Notes: generated from the letters alone by a model not told the origin. DNA of 48,900 nucleotides from Ruminococcus sp. UBA7013 (GCA_002449585.1 DJXD01000075.1:1-48900); one strand, 5' to 3'; positions 15,576 to 24,569 are shown, numbered from the stretch's first letter. Numbers and translations: made by a program.

Positions 15576-16502
15576 TCAGGAATTTAAAGCAAGATATTCT
15601 TTCAGACGGTTTATTTCCCGTTTGGTATCATCATAGCCAAGATAATATAATGCTCCTAATTTTTCCATATTGCCCTCAAGACGGCGGATTTCAATATTTT
15701 GTGATGGCGCAATGACAAAAATACGTTTCTGTCGTTCCAATTTAAGCAGCTCTATGCACTGCCGATTATAATTTTCATTGCTTGCCGTAAGTGATGCCGC
15801 AAATGCAGGATAATCCCGGTAAACCAAATTTTCTGTCCGGAATCTTCTTTCTTCATGCACTTTTTTCCGATAGCTCCGGGGTCTCGTGCGGATAACGATA
15901 ATTTTCTCAAAATTCTGTTTCAGTGGCCATTCATAAGGAATTTTACAGCTGCATCCGCCATCCAGATACGGCTGATTTCCTATCATGACAGGCCGGGAAA
16001 TATAGGGCATAGAAGATGATGCACTGATGAATTTAAAAAAATCTTCTCCCACGCTTTTTTCAATATATTCCGGCTGGCCGGTTTTCAGATTTGTGACAAC
16101 TGCATATAATTGCCGATTTGGATTATGCAGCCGTTTTCTGTCAAGATCAGGGATAAAAGGCATTCTTCCAAGAATAAAATCAAAGCCGATCATTCCGCCA
16201 TTCCGGAGAATCGCTTTTCTTCCGACATAGCGGCTGTCATGGCGATACCGAAGATTAATCCGGGCACTGCGTCCGATTTGTCCGGTAATATAATTAACGC
16301 CATTGAGTGCCCCGGCAGATACTCCCACAGTACAGCGAAAATTGATATTTTCCTCCATGAGCGCATCGAGAACACCATTTGTATAAACGCCCCGGAAAGC
16401 ACCTCCCTCCAGAACAATACAACCTTCTGTGATTTGATCTGATGCTCTTCCGGAGGGAAGACTGTCAATTCCAGAATATTTAGGTAATTTTTTCATTTTC
16501 AT
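15576..16502 (-). CDS. patatin-like phospholipase family protein
   Basis: The 308-residue protein shows the patatin fold signatures: the oxyanion-hole stretch LEGGAFRGVYTNGVLDAL (from residue 31), the nucleophile elbow GVSAG with Ser62, and the DGG motif with Asp181 that completes the Ser-Asp dyad. It resembles the YjjU-type bacterial lipases that act on acyl chains of phospholipids or similar esters. There is no signal sequence, so it is likely cytoplasmic or peripheral. The start is supported by AAGGAGAG about 6 nt upstream and by a promoter at 16527. It is transcribed in the same direction as the leucine-rich-repeat genes behind it but has its own promoter. Confidence 0.88.
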   Translation of the reverse strand: MKMKKLPKYSGIDSLPSGRASDQITEGCIVLEGGAFRGVYTNGVLDALMEENINFRCTVGVSAGALNGVNYITGQIGRSARINLRYRHDSRYVGRKAILRNGGMIGFDFILGRMPFIPDLDRKRLHNPNRQLYAVVTNLKTGQPEYIEKSVGEDFFKFISASSSMPYISRPVMIGNQPYLDGGCSCKIPYEWPLKQNFEKIIVIRTRPRSYRKKVHEERRFRTENLVYRDYPAFAASLTASNENYNRQCIELLKLERQKRIFVIAPSQNIEIRRLEGNMEKLGALYYLGYDDTKREINRLKEYLALNS

Positions 16503-16526
16503 CTCTCCTTATGCTGTCATATTACT

Positions 16527-16555
16527 ATTATAGCACAGAAATCCGGATTTGTCTA
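16527..16555 (-). promoter_or_regulatory. promoter of the patatin-like gene
   Basis: On the minus strand TAGACA (16550-16555) and perfect TATAAT (16527-16532) are spaced 17 bp, 24 bp before the start codon. Confidence 0.65.
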
Positions 16556-17293
16556 TTATAATCCAAATCTTTTCCGGATTTCTCCGGCAGTATCCTCCGG
16601 AAAATGCTCAGCCTGATAATTCATCAGCATGATCTGCATTTCATAAGCTTGTTTTTCATTTGCCAGACAGATCAGCTGACGGATATTTTTCTTGACAGCA
16701 AATTTCCCGGTTTCCAGCAGTTTCCGGAGCAATTCTGTATCATTCAGCCGCATGACAAATAGAAATACCCCCTGCACAGAAATCTGATTTTCGGGATGAT
16801 CCAGAAATTTCCGGATGGCCTGCATCCACATGAAACAGCTGTTGATTTCCCGGATCTCCTTAGGAGAAAAACAGATATGATGATAAATCACCTGTTTCAG
16901 ATCCGGACAATCATCAAATGCATGATCTTTGATACAAACAAGCATTTCCGGCAATATCAGCGTTTCCTCCCTGCCTTTATAGCGGATCAGAATCTGATTA
17001 ATCACTACGAGATCTTTCGGATATTGTTTTAACCATGCTGTTCCGGAAAATGCTTGATTTCCAATATATTCCACACTTTTCGGAATCGAAATGCTCATCA
17101 AATTCTTACAGTTCCGGAACGCCGAATGCCCGATATTGGTCACACCCTCTGGAATTTTTACAAAAATCAGATCTGTACAATCCCGAAAAGCGGCATCACC
17201 GATTTCTTTTACCTGCTCTGGGATTGTCACATAGCATGCATTTCCATGATATTTGACAAGAATATCATTCTCATTGATTTCAAAATCTGACAT
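16556..17293 (-). CDS. BspA-type leucine-rich repeat protein (short)
   Basis: The 245-residue product contains about four leucine-rich repeats of the LRR_5/BspA kind (IPEQVKEIGDAAFRDCTDLI, IPEGVTNIGHSAFRNCKNLM, IPKSVEYIGNQAF, then a degenerate copy LPEMLVCIKDHAFDDCPDLK). A helical C-terminal part with an ankyrin-like look follows (LNDTELLRKLLETGKFAVKK). There is no signal peptide or surface anchor, unlike classical BspA adhesins, so it is probably cytoplasmic. AGGTGA precedes the ATG. It lies 15 bp after a longer homologue and the two probably form one transcript. Function is unknown. Confidence 0.82.
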   Translation of the reverse strand: MSDFEINENDILVKYHGNACYVTIPEQVKEIGDAAFRDCTDLIFVKIPEGVTNIGHSAFRNCKNLMSISIPKSVEYIGNQAFSGTAWLKQYPKDLVVINQILIRYKGREETLILPEMLVCIKDHAFDDCPDLKQVIYHHICFSPKEIREINSCFMWMQAIRKFLDHPENQISVQGVFLFVMRLNDTELLRKLLETGKFAVKKNIRQLICLANEKQAYEMQIMLMNYQAEHFPEDTAGEIRKRFGL

Positions 17294-17308
17294 GAAATCA
17301 CCTGCCCA

Positions 17309-18265
17309 TCATTCAAATTTTTTCTTAATGTCCTGAAATAGGTTATGCTGATATTGATAATTCATCAGTAATACTTGCACTTCATAATTTTTTTGCTCTA
17401 TTGCATATCTGATGACTTGCTCTATGATTTCCTGCGGAATGATCTGATTTTGAAGAATTTCAGAAATAACTGCCGTATGTCCTGCATTCATCAGCATATG
17501 AAAATATTTTTTTAATTCAGAATGAAAAAATGCTTTGGCAGAATCACTTTCTGGATCAGCGAATGCTTTTTGAGCGGCATCAGCACAAAATACAATCTGA
17601 TTCAGAGATCGATATAACCGCCATTTATCTTGATTCTGCACAGGAAAATCCAGATTTGAAAAGATCACTTTTTGCAGTTGGGTACATCCCTTGAAACCTG
17701 TAGGATCATAATACTGGGGCATTGCTCCGGAAAAAGTTACCGTTTCCAAACCACAGGAACGAAAAGCATCCTCTCCGATTTCTGTTACCCCTGCCGGAAG
17801 GATCAGCTCCCGAAGCTCTATACAATCGCAAAAGGCTGCTTTCCGGATCATGATTTCCGCTGTTTTTGAAAAATGCAGTTCTTTCAGATGATCACAGTAA
17901 AAAAAGGCAAAATCTTCTACACAGATTTTATGTTTTCCTTCTCCATACCAGAAATTATAATGAGGTATATCTAAAAAAATCAAAGTTTTCAGATTATTAC
18001 AGTGCTGGAAGGCTTTATTGCCAATTTTCTTGATACTTGCCGGAATGATCAGTTCCCGGAGAGAACCACACTTTTCAAAAGCATTATTTTCAATTGTAAT
18101 CACTGTATCAGGAATAAAAATCTTTTTCAGACTTTTATGATTTCTAAATGCTTCTGCTTCAATCGAAATGACACCATAGGGAATTGTTATGTTTGCTTCT
18201 CCTGTATCGGAGATATAACGATATAATTTATGATCATGAATTTCAAAATAATTTTTATGATTCAT
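17309..18265 (-). CDS. BspA-type leucine-rich repeat protein (long)
   Basis: The 318-residue product carries five or six LRR_5 repeats in the first two thirds. Examples are IPYGVISIEAEAFRNHKSLK, IPDTVITIENNAFEKCGSLR, IPASIKKIGNKAFQHCNNLK and LPAGVTEIGEDAFRSCGLET. A helical C-terminal domain follows, ending MNYQYQHNLFQDIKKKFE, which matches the ending style of the neighbouring shorter gene (LMNYQAEHFPED). The pair is therefore a tandem duplication with divergence. No signal peptide or anchor is visible. No clear promoter was found in the 80-bp gap behind the CotH gene. Function is unknown; LRR_5 proteins are generally binding proteins. Confidence 0.82.
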   Translation of the reverse strand: MNHKNYFEIHDHKLYRYISDTGEANITIPYGVISIEAEAFRNHKSLKKIFIPDTVITIENNAFEKCGSLRELIIPASIKKIGNKAFQHCNNLKTLIFLDIPHYNFWYGEGKHKICVEDFAFFYCDHLKELHFSKTAEIMIRKAAFCDCIELRELILPAGVTEIGEDAFRSCGLETVTFSGAMPQYYDPTGFKGCTQLQKVIFSNLDFPVQNQDKWRLYRSLNQIVFCADAAQKAFADPESDSAKAFFHSELKKYFHMLMNAGHTAVISEILQNQIIPQEIIEQVIRYAIEQKNYEVQVLLMNYQYQHNLFQDIKKKFE

Positions 18266-18310
18266 TTTTATGATTCATTCCTTACTTTAATTTTATTCTA
18301 AGCGAATGAT

Positions 18311-18337
18311 AAAAGGCCGCAATCATGCGGCTTTTTA
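18311..18337. terminator. intrinsic terminator after the CotH-family gene
   Basis: The stem GCCGCA / TGCGGC (18316-18321 and 18326-18331) has a 4-nt loop, with AAAA on one side and TTTTT on the other. It follows the minus-strand CotH-family gene by about 12 bp and would work in both directions. Confidence 0.75.
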
Positions 18338-18348
18338 TCTGCCCTATA

Positions 18349-20556
18349 TCATTGAAAAGAAGCTGTTATTTTCAATGCCTGTGTGACAGGAACTGTAATA
18401 GAAAGCTTTTTTGCATCTGTAGAGGAAATACCCTCTCCCGACCAGCCTTCAAATGTATGTCCTTCTGTAGGGGATGCTGTCAATGTAATCGGATAATCTG
18501 TAAAATAGATTCCATGCCATGAAGAAGAAGCATTCCAATCAGGACTTACTGTTCCGATCTGTACAGATCCCAAAGCGGCATTATTCACATCTACTGTAAT
18601 TTCAGCCGTTTCTCCGCTCAGGCCAAGGCAATTGGTCAGCATACGGATGCAAGCCTCTGTTCGTCCCTGAATGAATTTTTTCTCATCATTCAGAATATTT
18701 TCTGTGAATGCGGTCATATTTTCCTCTGTATCAATCCGCCACAAAGGGCCTGTCCGGCGATAGCCTTTATTCAGAATAGATTTATATTCTTCCTCATACA
18801 TATCATCCAAAACGGCTGTTGCATGTTCTGGTTCAAAACAGCTGTTGCACAGATCCATAAAAGTAGTTACAAACTGGGCACGGAATGTTTTATTCTGCAT
18901 GAGGGGCTGAATAAAGAAATTTGTTCCGAGATAATATCTTTTCTCGATCAATGCACTTAACAGCTGACGACTGCCGGAAGGTTCTCCATCCCGATCGCAT
19001 CCCATAGAATATTCTGTATCATAGGCCGCCCATCGCCATTTTCCATCCTGAAAGGGCTGATCTGTGATTGTACGGCTTCGCCAGAGACGATAATTATTCC
19101 CGTTATTAATCCAGTCATTATTTTCAATCCATAATTCAAAAGAAAAATAATCAATTAGGCTTTCAACATCCATTTTTTCACAAAACTCTGCATAAACGGC
19201 ATCATCTGACAAATCTGCATGATTGACAAAATCTGAAAATGCAAGATAATCCTCAAAATCTTCATTTGTACCTTCTTCAATGGCTTCTGTTTTTACCATG
19301 ATTACATCATCTTTAGGAACACCAAAATGAGACTGCATATAATATGCAGAATAATCTTCCTGCAAATTATAAACGCCGGAAAATTCTCCATTAATAAAAC
19401 CGATTGCGGGCTGTGCATGTTGTGTGCTGACGGCACGATCTTCAATCAGACGCTGAATGAAGGCATCCCGGAATTTTGTTCCATAATGATCATCACCGCC
19501 ATTGCGCAGAACAAATGTCCTGAATTTTTTAATATCATCTGTTGGATCACATTCTTTGAATAAATCAGGAAACAGGGCGCAATTAAGACGTTTTTGTCCA
19601 TATTCCTCACGGGCATAGAATTTCAGACTTTTTTGTACACTTGCTCTTGAAGTTCCTCCCATAATACGGAGACCCATCTCCTGTGAAGCAATGGAATTTC
19701 CGATGGTATCAAAAATTTCTACGCCCACTTCTCTTTCCCAATTTCTTCCCGTTTGCGTATAATTTGCCGGGATGAAATAGCCGGAATAATATCGGCCTTG
19801 ATTATCATATACTGCGCCTGTGCAATAGATTCCTGTCTGATAGTCAAATAAGGCTGATTCATCTGCACAGACAGAAATAATATTAACATTATGATAATCC
19901 CGTGTCAGATTCAGGCCAACAAAATAAGTATGTGTAATAATATCACTGATTGTACCATCTGCGCTGACTGCAATCGCCCGGATCACAGTAGCTTTATCAA
20001 CAGGCTCAGTAATTACAACAGGATTGACAGAAGTATCTGACCGGGAAGCAATTTTATTTTCCTCTCCGGCTCTGGAAGAGATCAGAATGGGTTGTGTATA
20101 GCGTTCTGATTCTGTTGTTGGGGTACTTCCATCAGAAGTATAATAAATTTCCGTTCCTGTTTCAGAAAAAAGTGAAAGCTGAATGGCATCCGGATAAAAT
20201 CCGGCAGGCAGAGAAAACTGGGGATTCAGCGGATCTGCTTTTGTTGTTTCCGTTTCTTCCGGAAGTGCTTCCGTTTCTGGAATGGTTTCCGACTGGATTA
20301 GATTCATTTCTGATTCTGCTATATCATTCTGGTTAATATCTGATTTTTCTAATACTTCTGTCACATTCTGTTCCGATGAGGAAGAATTGACCTGCATTTC
20401 AAGAGGTCTTTCTGCTGATTCTGTCGCCGAACTTACGCTTGATACTGCCGCAAAAAGGCCGCCGCCTGCGAGTACTGCCGCCGCAAGCACAAGCGGCAAT
20501 TTCCCAAATGTTTTGAATTTATCTTTTATAGAATGATCCTGTTCCACAATATTCAC
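18349..20556 (-). CDS. membrane-anchored CotH kinase family protein
   Basis: The 735-residue protein has a short cytoplasmic N-terminus and one hydrophobic anchor (about 21-45). An acidic Ser/Thr/Glu linker follows, then a chitobiase-C-terminal-like beta domain (about 105-210, with EIYYTSDGSTPT). The CotH kinase domain (about 225-600) carries the strings FRTFVLRNGGDD, FINGEFSGVYNLQEDYS and WAAYDTEYSMGC. The C-terminal domain is InlB-B-repeat-like (about 650-735, GHTFEGWSGEG). CotH proteins are atypical protein kinases and are frequent in cellulosome-producing ruminococci. Translation starts at GTG (20554-20556 on the plus strand), with AAAGGG 6 nt upstream. There is no dockerin. It is divergent from the GH10 gene. 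The substrate is unknown. Confidence 0.9.
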   Translation of the reverse strand: MNIVEQDHSIKDKFKTFGKLPLVLAAAVLAGGGLFAAVSSVSSATESAERPLEMQVNSSSSEQNVTEVLEKSDINQNDIAESEMNLIQSETIPETEALPEETETTKADPLNPQFSLPAGFYPDAIQLSLFSETGTEIYYTSDGSTPTTESERYTQPILISSRAGEENKIASRSDTSVNPVVITEPVDKATVIRAIAVSADGTISDIITHTYFVGLNLTRDYHNVNIISVCADESALFDYQTGIYCTGAVYDNQGRYYSGYFIPANYTQTGRNWEREVGVEIFDTIGNSIASQEMGLRIMGGTSRASVQKSLKFYAREEYGQKRLNCALFPDLFKECDPTDDIKKFRTFVLRNGGDDHYGTKFRDAFIQRLIEDRAVSTQHAQPAIGFINGEFSGVYNLQEDYSAYYMQSHFGVPKDDVIMVKTEAIEEGTNEDFEDYLAFSDFVNHADLSDDAVYAEFCEKMDVESLIDYFSFELWIENNDWINNGNNYRLWRSRTITDQPFQDGKWRWAAYDTEYSMGCDRDGEPSGSRQLLSALIEKRYYLGTNFFIQPLMQNKTFRAQFVTTFMDLCNSCFEPEHATAVLDDMYEEEYKSILNKGYRRTGPLWRIDTEENMTAFTENILNDEKKFIQGRTEACIRMLTNCLGLSGETAEITVDVNNAALGSVQIGTVSPDWNASSSWHGIYFTDYPITLTASPTEGHTFEGWSGEGISSTDAKKLSITVPVTQALKITASFQ

Positions 20557-20604
20557 AAAACCCTTTCTTGATTAAAATCACAGCCATACTGTGCATACTT
20601 CATC

Positions 20605-20633
20605 ATTGTAACATAAAATTTGATTTTTGTAAA
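20605..20633 (-). promoter_or_regulatory. promoter of the CotH-family gene
   Basis: On the minus strand TTTACA (20628-20633) and TACAAT (20605-20610) with a 17-bp spacer lie about 50 bp before the GTG start. Confidence 0.55.
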
Positions 20634-20762
20634 TAGGAAACATGGAAAAAATAATAATAATCTGACGCATGAATTTTAGCATATTTTATAGCAGTTTGCC
20701 ATATAGACGTAAAAAAATTACTATTTTTATCAAAAAATTGATATATTTTCATGCAATTAAAT

Positions 20763-20770
20763 GCTATACT
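20763..20770 (+). promoter_or_regulatory. possible extended -10 of the GH10-CE1 gene
   Basis: TGCTATACT-like sequence 50 bp upstream of the start; no good -35 box is seen at the proper distance. Weak evidence. Confidence 0.3.
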
Positions 20771-20819
20771 GTAATCAGCTTAATTTGTGAATAAATTATG
20801 AAGAAAAAGAGTGCTTGCT

Positions 20820-23800
20820 ATGAATATCAAAAAAATCTGTGCTACAATTACAGCATTATTATGCAGTGCAGGAATGCTTGCTTGTCTGCCTGCTCCCGTC
20901 TCTGCATCAGAAGCCGTGCATAATGATTTTGAAGTCAATTATGGTGGCTGGTATGGAAATGCAGAAAATGTACAACTGACAGCAAAAAATGAAATCGGCT
21001 TTCAGCAATCCAGAGGGATGCTTGTTTCCGGAAGAACTTCGGCTCAAGATGGCGCAAGCTCTGCAAAGGGCTTTTATCTGTATGGTGGTGTAAATTATCA
21101 TTACTCTGTCAAAGTATTCAGCCAGACAGCGGAAACATTCCGGCTTTCCCTGCTCTGCATTGATCAGAATACTGGAGAAACTATAATTCAGGAACTGGCT
21201 TCTAAAAAATCTGATGCCGGTCGCTGGACAGAGCTTTCCGCAGATTATACCGCCCCCACAGATAGCTATGAATTTCGGCTTTCTATCAGCACAGATTCCA
21301 CAAATGATTTTATCTTTGATGATGTCTCTATTACTTCTCAAGATAAAGGCCTTTCTGCAAAAGCCGCAAGTGCTGAAAAAGGACTGAAAGATGAATTTGC
21401 AAATTATTTCAGAGTTGGTAATATCCTCAATGGCGGCACAGTGCAGAATTCCGCTATTACTGCCAATATTCTGAAAGATTGTAATAGCGTTGAATGCGAA
21501 AATGAAATGAAACCAGATGCAACTCTTGTGCAATCTCAATGCAGTGGCACAAATATCGCTGTTTCCCTCAACAGCGCAGCCGCAATCATGGATTTTTGCT
21601 CACAGAATGGCATCGCCATGAGAGGACATACTTTTGTATGGCATAGCCAAACACCTGGCTGGTTCTTCAAAACAGATTTCAATGATTATGGCTCATGGGT
21701 GGATACTGCTACTATGGATGCTCGTATGGAAAGCTATATTAAAAATATGTTCAGTGCGATCAAAACACAGTATCCGAATTTGAATCTTTATGCTTATGAT
21801 GTCTGCAATGAGTGCATTTCTGACAATCAGCAAAGAACTGCCAATAATGGCGGCTCAAGAGAACCCGGTGACAATAATATAGAAGGCGGTAAATCTGCAT
21901 GGGTTCAGGTTTATGGTGATAATAGCTTTGTTGAAAAAGCATTTACTTATGCAAGAAAATATGCACCTGCTGGCTGTGATCTATATTATAATGACTATAA
22001 TGAATACTGGGATCATAAAAGAGATGCCATTTATAACATGTGCAAATCTCTATATCAAAAAGGCCTGTTAGATGGCGTTGGCATGCAGTCTCATATTCCA
22101 GCGAATGCTACTGGATTTGCTGGAACAGATTCTTATATTGAAGCAATGCAGAAATATCTTTCTATCGGCTGTGATGTCCAGATTACAGAGCTTGATATCA
22201 GTCTTCTTGATTCAAATGGAAATGTGATATATACTGCGCAACAACAGGCAGATAAATATAAGGCTATCTTCCAGGCCGCTATGGATTGGAATAAAAATCC
22301 CAAATCTGATGGACGTGTCACAGCAGTCTGCATCTGGGGGCCTAATGATGCAAATTCTTGGCTGAAACAAGGCTCTGACGCTCTTCTTTATGATAAAAAT
22401 AATCAGCCAAAACTTGCTTATACCACTTTGCTTTCTATGCTTCCTGCTTCAGAATGGGGCGATGGAAGCAATCCATCAACGGGCACAGGTACAACTGTTG
22501 AACCTAATCAATATGGCTGGTATTTTGATGATAGTTTTGAAGGCAGTACTTGCGATTGGATCGGCAGAGGCGCAGCAAAAATAGAATCCTCTGCTCAGAC
22601 TGCATTTGTTGGAAATCAATCTCTATATGTCAGTGGCAGAACTTCCGCATGGAATGGCGCAGCCAAAGCCCTTAGCACAAATGTTTTTGTCCCTGGCAAT
22701 GAATATAGTTTCAGCGCAATTATTAATTATCTGAATGGTAATGCTACAGATACTTTCTATCTGAAACTGCAATATACAGATGCTTCCGGCGATACACAAT
22801 ATGCTACCATCGCAGAAGGTACAGGCGTAAAAGGAAATTGGGTACAGCTCGCAAATCAAAATTATCAGATCCCTGCGGATGCTTCCAACCTCCAGCTCTA
22901 TGTGGAAACTGCTGATACTACGAATGATTTCTATCTTGATGAAGTGATTGCCGCTGTCGCAGGCACAAGCATCAAAGGCCCTGACCCTGTAGATGTTCCT
23001 GCGGAAACATCCACTATTATGGGTGATGTCACCGGAGATGGAAAAATTAATATCTATGATCTGATATTTGCCAAAAAAGGCCTTCTCAATGGCTTTTCTG
23101 ATACAAGATCTAAAAATGCAACTGATGTTGATAGAGATGGCAATGTAACCGTTTCAGATATTATCCAGATTCAGAAATATCTGCTTGGCCAGATCAAGGC
23201 ATTCAGCATTTCAGACACGCCAGCAGAACAGACAACAGCTATGAGCATGGCAGAATTCACCGCTCTTTATCAGGGAAATGTTTCTGAATATGAACCTGAT
23301 AGTTCCCATTTAGAACAAAACGGCGTTCAATATGGTACAATCAAGAGCGGAACATATTATTCCACTACCTGCAAACGGAATAAGCCTTATAATATCCTGC
23401 TTCCTGCCGGCTATGATGAAAATAAAAAATATCCTGTTTTGTATGTAATGCATGGTTATTGGGAAAATCAGGATAGAATGATTCTCACAGGAAACGGCAC
23501 AATGTACACCCGTCAAATCATTGGCAATGCCATTGCCGCCGGAGAAGCCAAAGATATGATTGTTGTATTTCCTTATATTTACTCCAGTGATTCGCAAGAT
23601 GCCTGCTCTGGAATGGATGATTTCAATAATGCGGCTTATGATAATTTTATCAATGATCTGACAAAAGATCTGATGCCACATATTGAATCTACTTACAGTG
23701 TCAAGACCGGGAAAGATAATACTGCCATCACAGGCTTTTCCATGGGAGGGCGTGAGGCTCTGCTGATTGGTATGCAGCGTTCTGATCTGTTCGGCTATGT

Positions 23801-24056
23801 AGGCGCAATTTGTCCTGCGCCGGGCGTGACAGGCTCATTCAATTGGGATTCTGGAAAAGAACCTTATCTCTTAATGATCACCGGCGGAAGCGATGACACG
23901 ATTGTTTATAATAATCCAGAAACTTATCATAATAATTTTACTAAAAATAATGTACCGCACCTCTGGCATTATGTCAACGGCGGCTATCATGGGGATAATT
24001 GCATTCATGCACATCTCTATAACTTCTGCCGCTTTGTCTTCAAGGCCACAAAATAA
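20820..24056 (+). CDS. cellulosomal xylanase-esterase CBM22-GH10-CBM22-dockerin-CE1
   Basis: The 1078-residue enzyme has a signal peptide (to about residue 28), CBM22 (about 30-172), GH10 xylanase (about 185-540), second CBM22 (about 563-715), type I dockerin (about 733-795, MGDVTGDGKINIYD) and a CE1 esterase (about 831-1078). GH10 catalytic residues are visible: acid/base Glu331 in YDVCNEC and nucleophile Glu457 in ITELDI. In CE1 the nucleophile is Ser974 in GFSMGG and the His is in GGYHGDNC (His1057). The domain order is that of XynY of Clostridium thermocellum, where CE1 releases ferulate from arabinoxylan. I start at ATG 20820; the GTG nine bases earlier is in frame but would overlap the ribosome-site region (AAAGAG). 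A terminator follows the stop codon. Confidence 0.95.
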   Translation: MNIKKICATITALLCSAGMLACLPAPVSASEAVHNDFEVNYGGWYGNAENVQLTAKNEIGFQQSRGMLVSGRTSAQDGASSAKGFYLYGGVNYHYSVKVFSQTAETFRLSLLCIDQNTGETIIQELASKKSDAGRWTELSADYTAPTDSYEFRLSISTDSTNDFIFDDVSITSQDKGLSAKAASAEKGLKDEFANYFRVGNILNGGTVQNSAITANILKDCNSVECENEMKPDATLVQSQCSGTNIAVSLNSAAAIMDFCSQNGIAMRGHTFVWHSQTPGWFFKTDFNDYGSWVDTATMDARMESYIKNMFSAIKTQYPNLNLYAYDVCNECISDNQQRTANNGGSREPGDNNIEGGKSAWVQVYGDNSFVEKAFTYARKYAPAGCDLYYNDYNEYWDHKRDAIYNMCKSLYQKGLLDGVGMQSHIPANATGFAGTDSYIEAMQKYLSIGCDVQITELDISLLDSNGNVIYTAQQQADKYKAIFQAAMDWNKNPKSDGRVTAVCIWGPNDANSWLKQGSDALLYDKNNQPKLAYTTLLSMLPASEWGDGSNPSTGTGTTVEPNQYGWYFDDSFEGSTCDWIGRGAAKIESSAQTAFVGNQSLYVSGRTSAWNGAAKALSTNVFVPGNEYSFSAIINYLNGNATDTFYLKLQYTDASGDTQYATIAEGTGVKGNWVQLANQNYQIPADASNLQLYVETADTTNDFYLDEVIAAVAGTSIKGPDPVDVPAETSTIMGDVTGDGKINIYDLIFAKKGLLNGFSDTRSKNATDVDRDGNVTVSDIIQIQKYLLGQIKAFSISDTPAEQTTAMSMAEFTALYQGNVSEYEPDSSHLEQNGVQYGTIKSGTYYSTTCKRNKPYNILLPAGYDENKKYPVLYVMHGYWENQDRMILTGNGTMYTRQIIGNAIAAGEAKDMIVVFPYIYSSDSQDACSGMDDFNNAAYDNFINDLTKDLMPHIESTYSVKTGKDNTAITGFSMGGREALLIGMQRSDLFGYVGAICPAPGVTGSFNWDSGKEPYLLMITGGSDDTIVYNNPETYHNNFTKNNVPHLWHYVNGGYHGDNCIHAHLYNFCRFVFKATK

Positions 24057-24068
24057 ATCCTCTCTATC

Positions 24069-24098
24069 CCCTGCCTTCACAGGCAGGGAATTTTTTTA
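24069..24098 (+). terminator. intrinsic terminator after the GH10-CE1 gene
   Basis: The stem CCCTGCC / GGCAGGG has a 6-nt loop and is followed by AATTTTTTT, 12 bp after the stop codon. Confidence 0.85.
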
Positions 24099-24115
24099 TT
24101 AAGGCAAAAAAAATA

Positions 24116-24188
24116 AGCTGGTAATCGGACTCGAACCGATGACCTGCGCATTACGAATGCGCTGCTCTACCAACTGAGCCATACCAGC
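24116..24188 (-). tRNA. tRNA-Thr (anticodon CGT)
   Basis: The minus strand folds into a complete 73-nt cloverleaf. The acceptor arms are GCTGGTA / TACCAGC with discriminator T, the D-loop region is GCTCAGTTGGTAGAGC, the anticodon stem GCGCA / TGCGC encloses TTCGTAA (anticodon CGT, reading ACG), and the T-arm contains GGTTCGAGTCC. The CCA end is not encoded. It has its own perfect promoter at 24198-24226. Confidence 0.95.
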
Positions 24189-24197
24189 AATGATAAT

Positions 24198-24226
24198 ATT
24201 ATATCATAATTATTCTGATTTGTCAA
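24198..24226 (-). promoter_or_regulatory. consensus promoter of tRNA-Thr
   Basis: On the minus strand perfect TTGACA (24221-24226) and TATAAT (24198-24203) are separated by 17 bp, about 10 bp before the tRNA. Confidence 0.85.
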
Positions 24227-24289
24227 GGGAAAATGAAAATTTTTATCTATTTCTTTTTGCAATAGTCTAATAATGTCATGAAAAACATT

Positions 24290-24535
24290 AAAAAAATATT
24301 TTCCTTCGCTGTTCGATGCCATTTTTTCACACCTATTACAGATGGGGGTGACACGCCCTCTCTACCTCATTTGCGGCAAGCTCCTGAGGATACTTTGTTG
24401 TTGTCTGCTATTTTTTTATCAAACATCATACCGTTCTTGTTATATCTTTCAGCGCACAGGTCGTAACATGATCATTTTGCTTTGCATGATGTAATTCAGC
24501 AGACATTTTTTGTACTTCATCATCTCATCCTGACA
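24290..24535 (-). ncRNA. candidate structured non-coding RNA of unknown family
   Basis: A perfect promoter (24541-24569) starts a minus-strand transcript with no plausible full-size gene. Nested long-range complementarity is visible: GTCTGCT/AGCAGAC (24498-24504 with 24403-24409), ACATCAT/ATGATGT (24486-24492 with 24423-24429), TGTTA/TAACA (24464-24468 with 24438-24442). A separate hairpin CCTCA/TGAGG (24385-24389 with 24365-24369) follows, then a CACC/GGTG stem near 24330-24350. A T7 tract on the minus strand near 24291-24297 may mark the end, though no strong hairpin precedes it. I cannot name an Rfam family. Two tiny reading frames of 24 and 20 codons lie inside (24449-24523 and 24367-24429), so a small-peptide locus is the alternative. 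Confidence 0.5.
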
Positions 24536-24540
24536 AGTTT

Positions 24541-24569
24541 ATTATATCATATTTTTATCAAAATGTCAA
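24541..24569 (-). promoter_or_regulatory. consensus promoter of the candidate structured RNA
   Basis: On the minus strand perfect TTGACA (24564-24569) and TATAAT (24541-24546) are separated by 17 bp. No recognisable full-length gene follows. Confidence 0.8.

Noticed and set aside
24278..24466. 62-codon plus-strand frame upstream of the biosynthetic operon
   Set aside because: No ribosome site, low-complexity content, and it lies opposite the candidate structured RNA.
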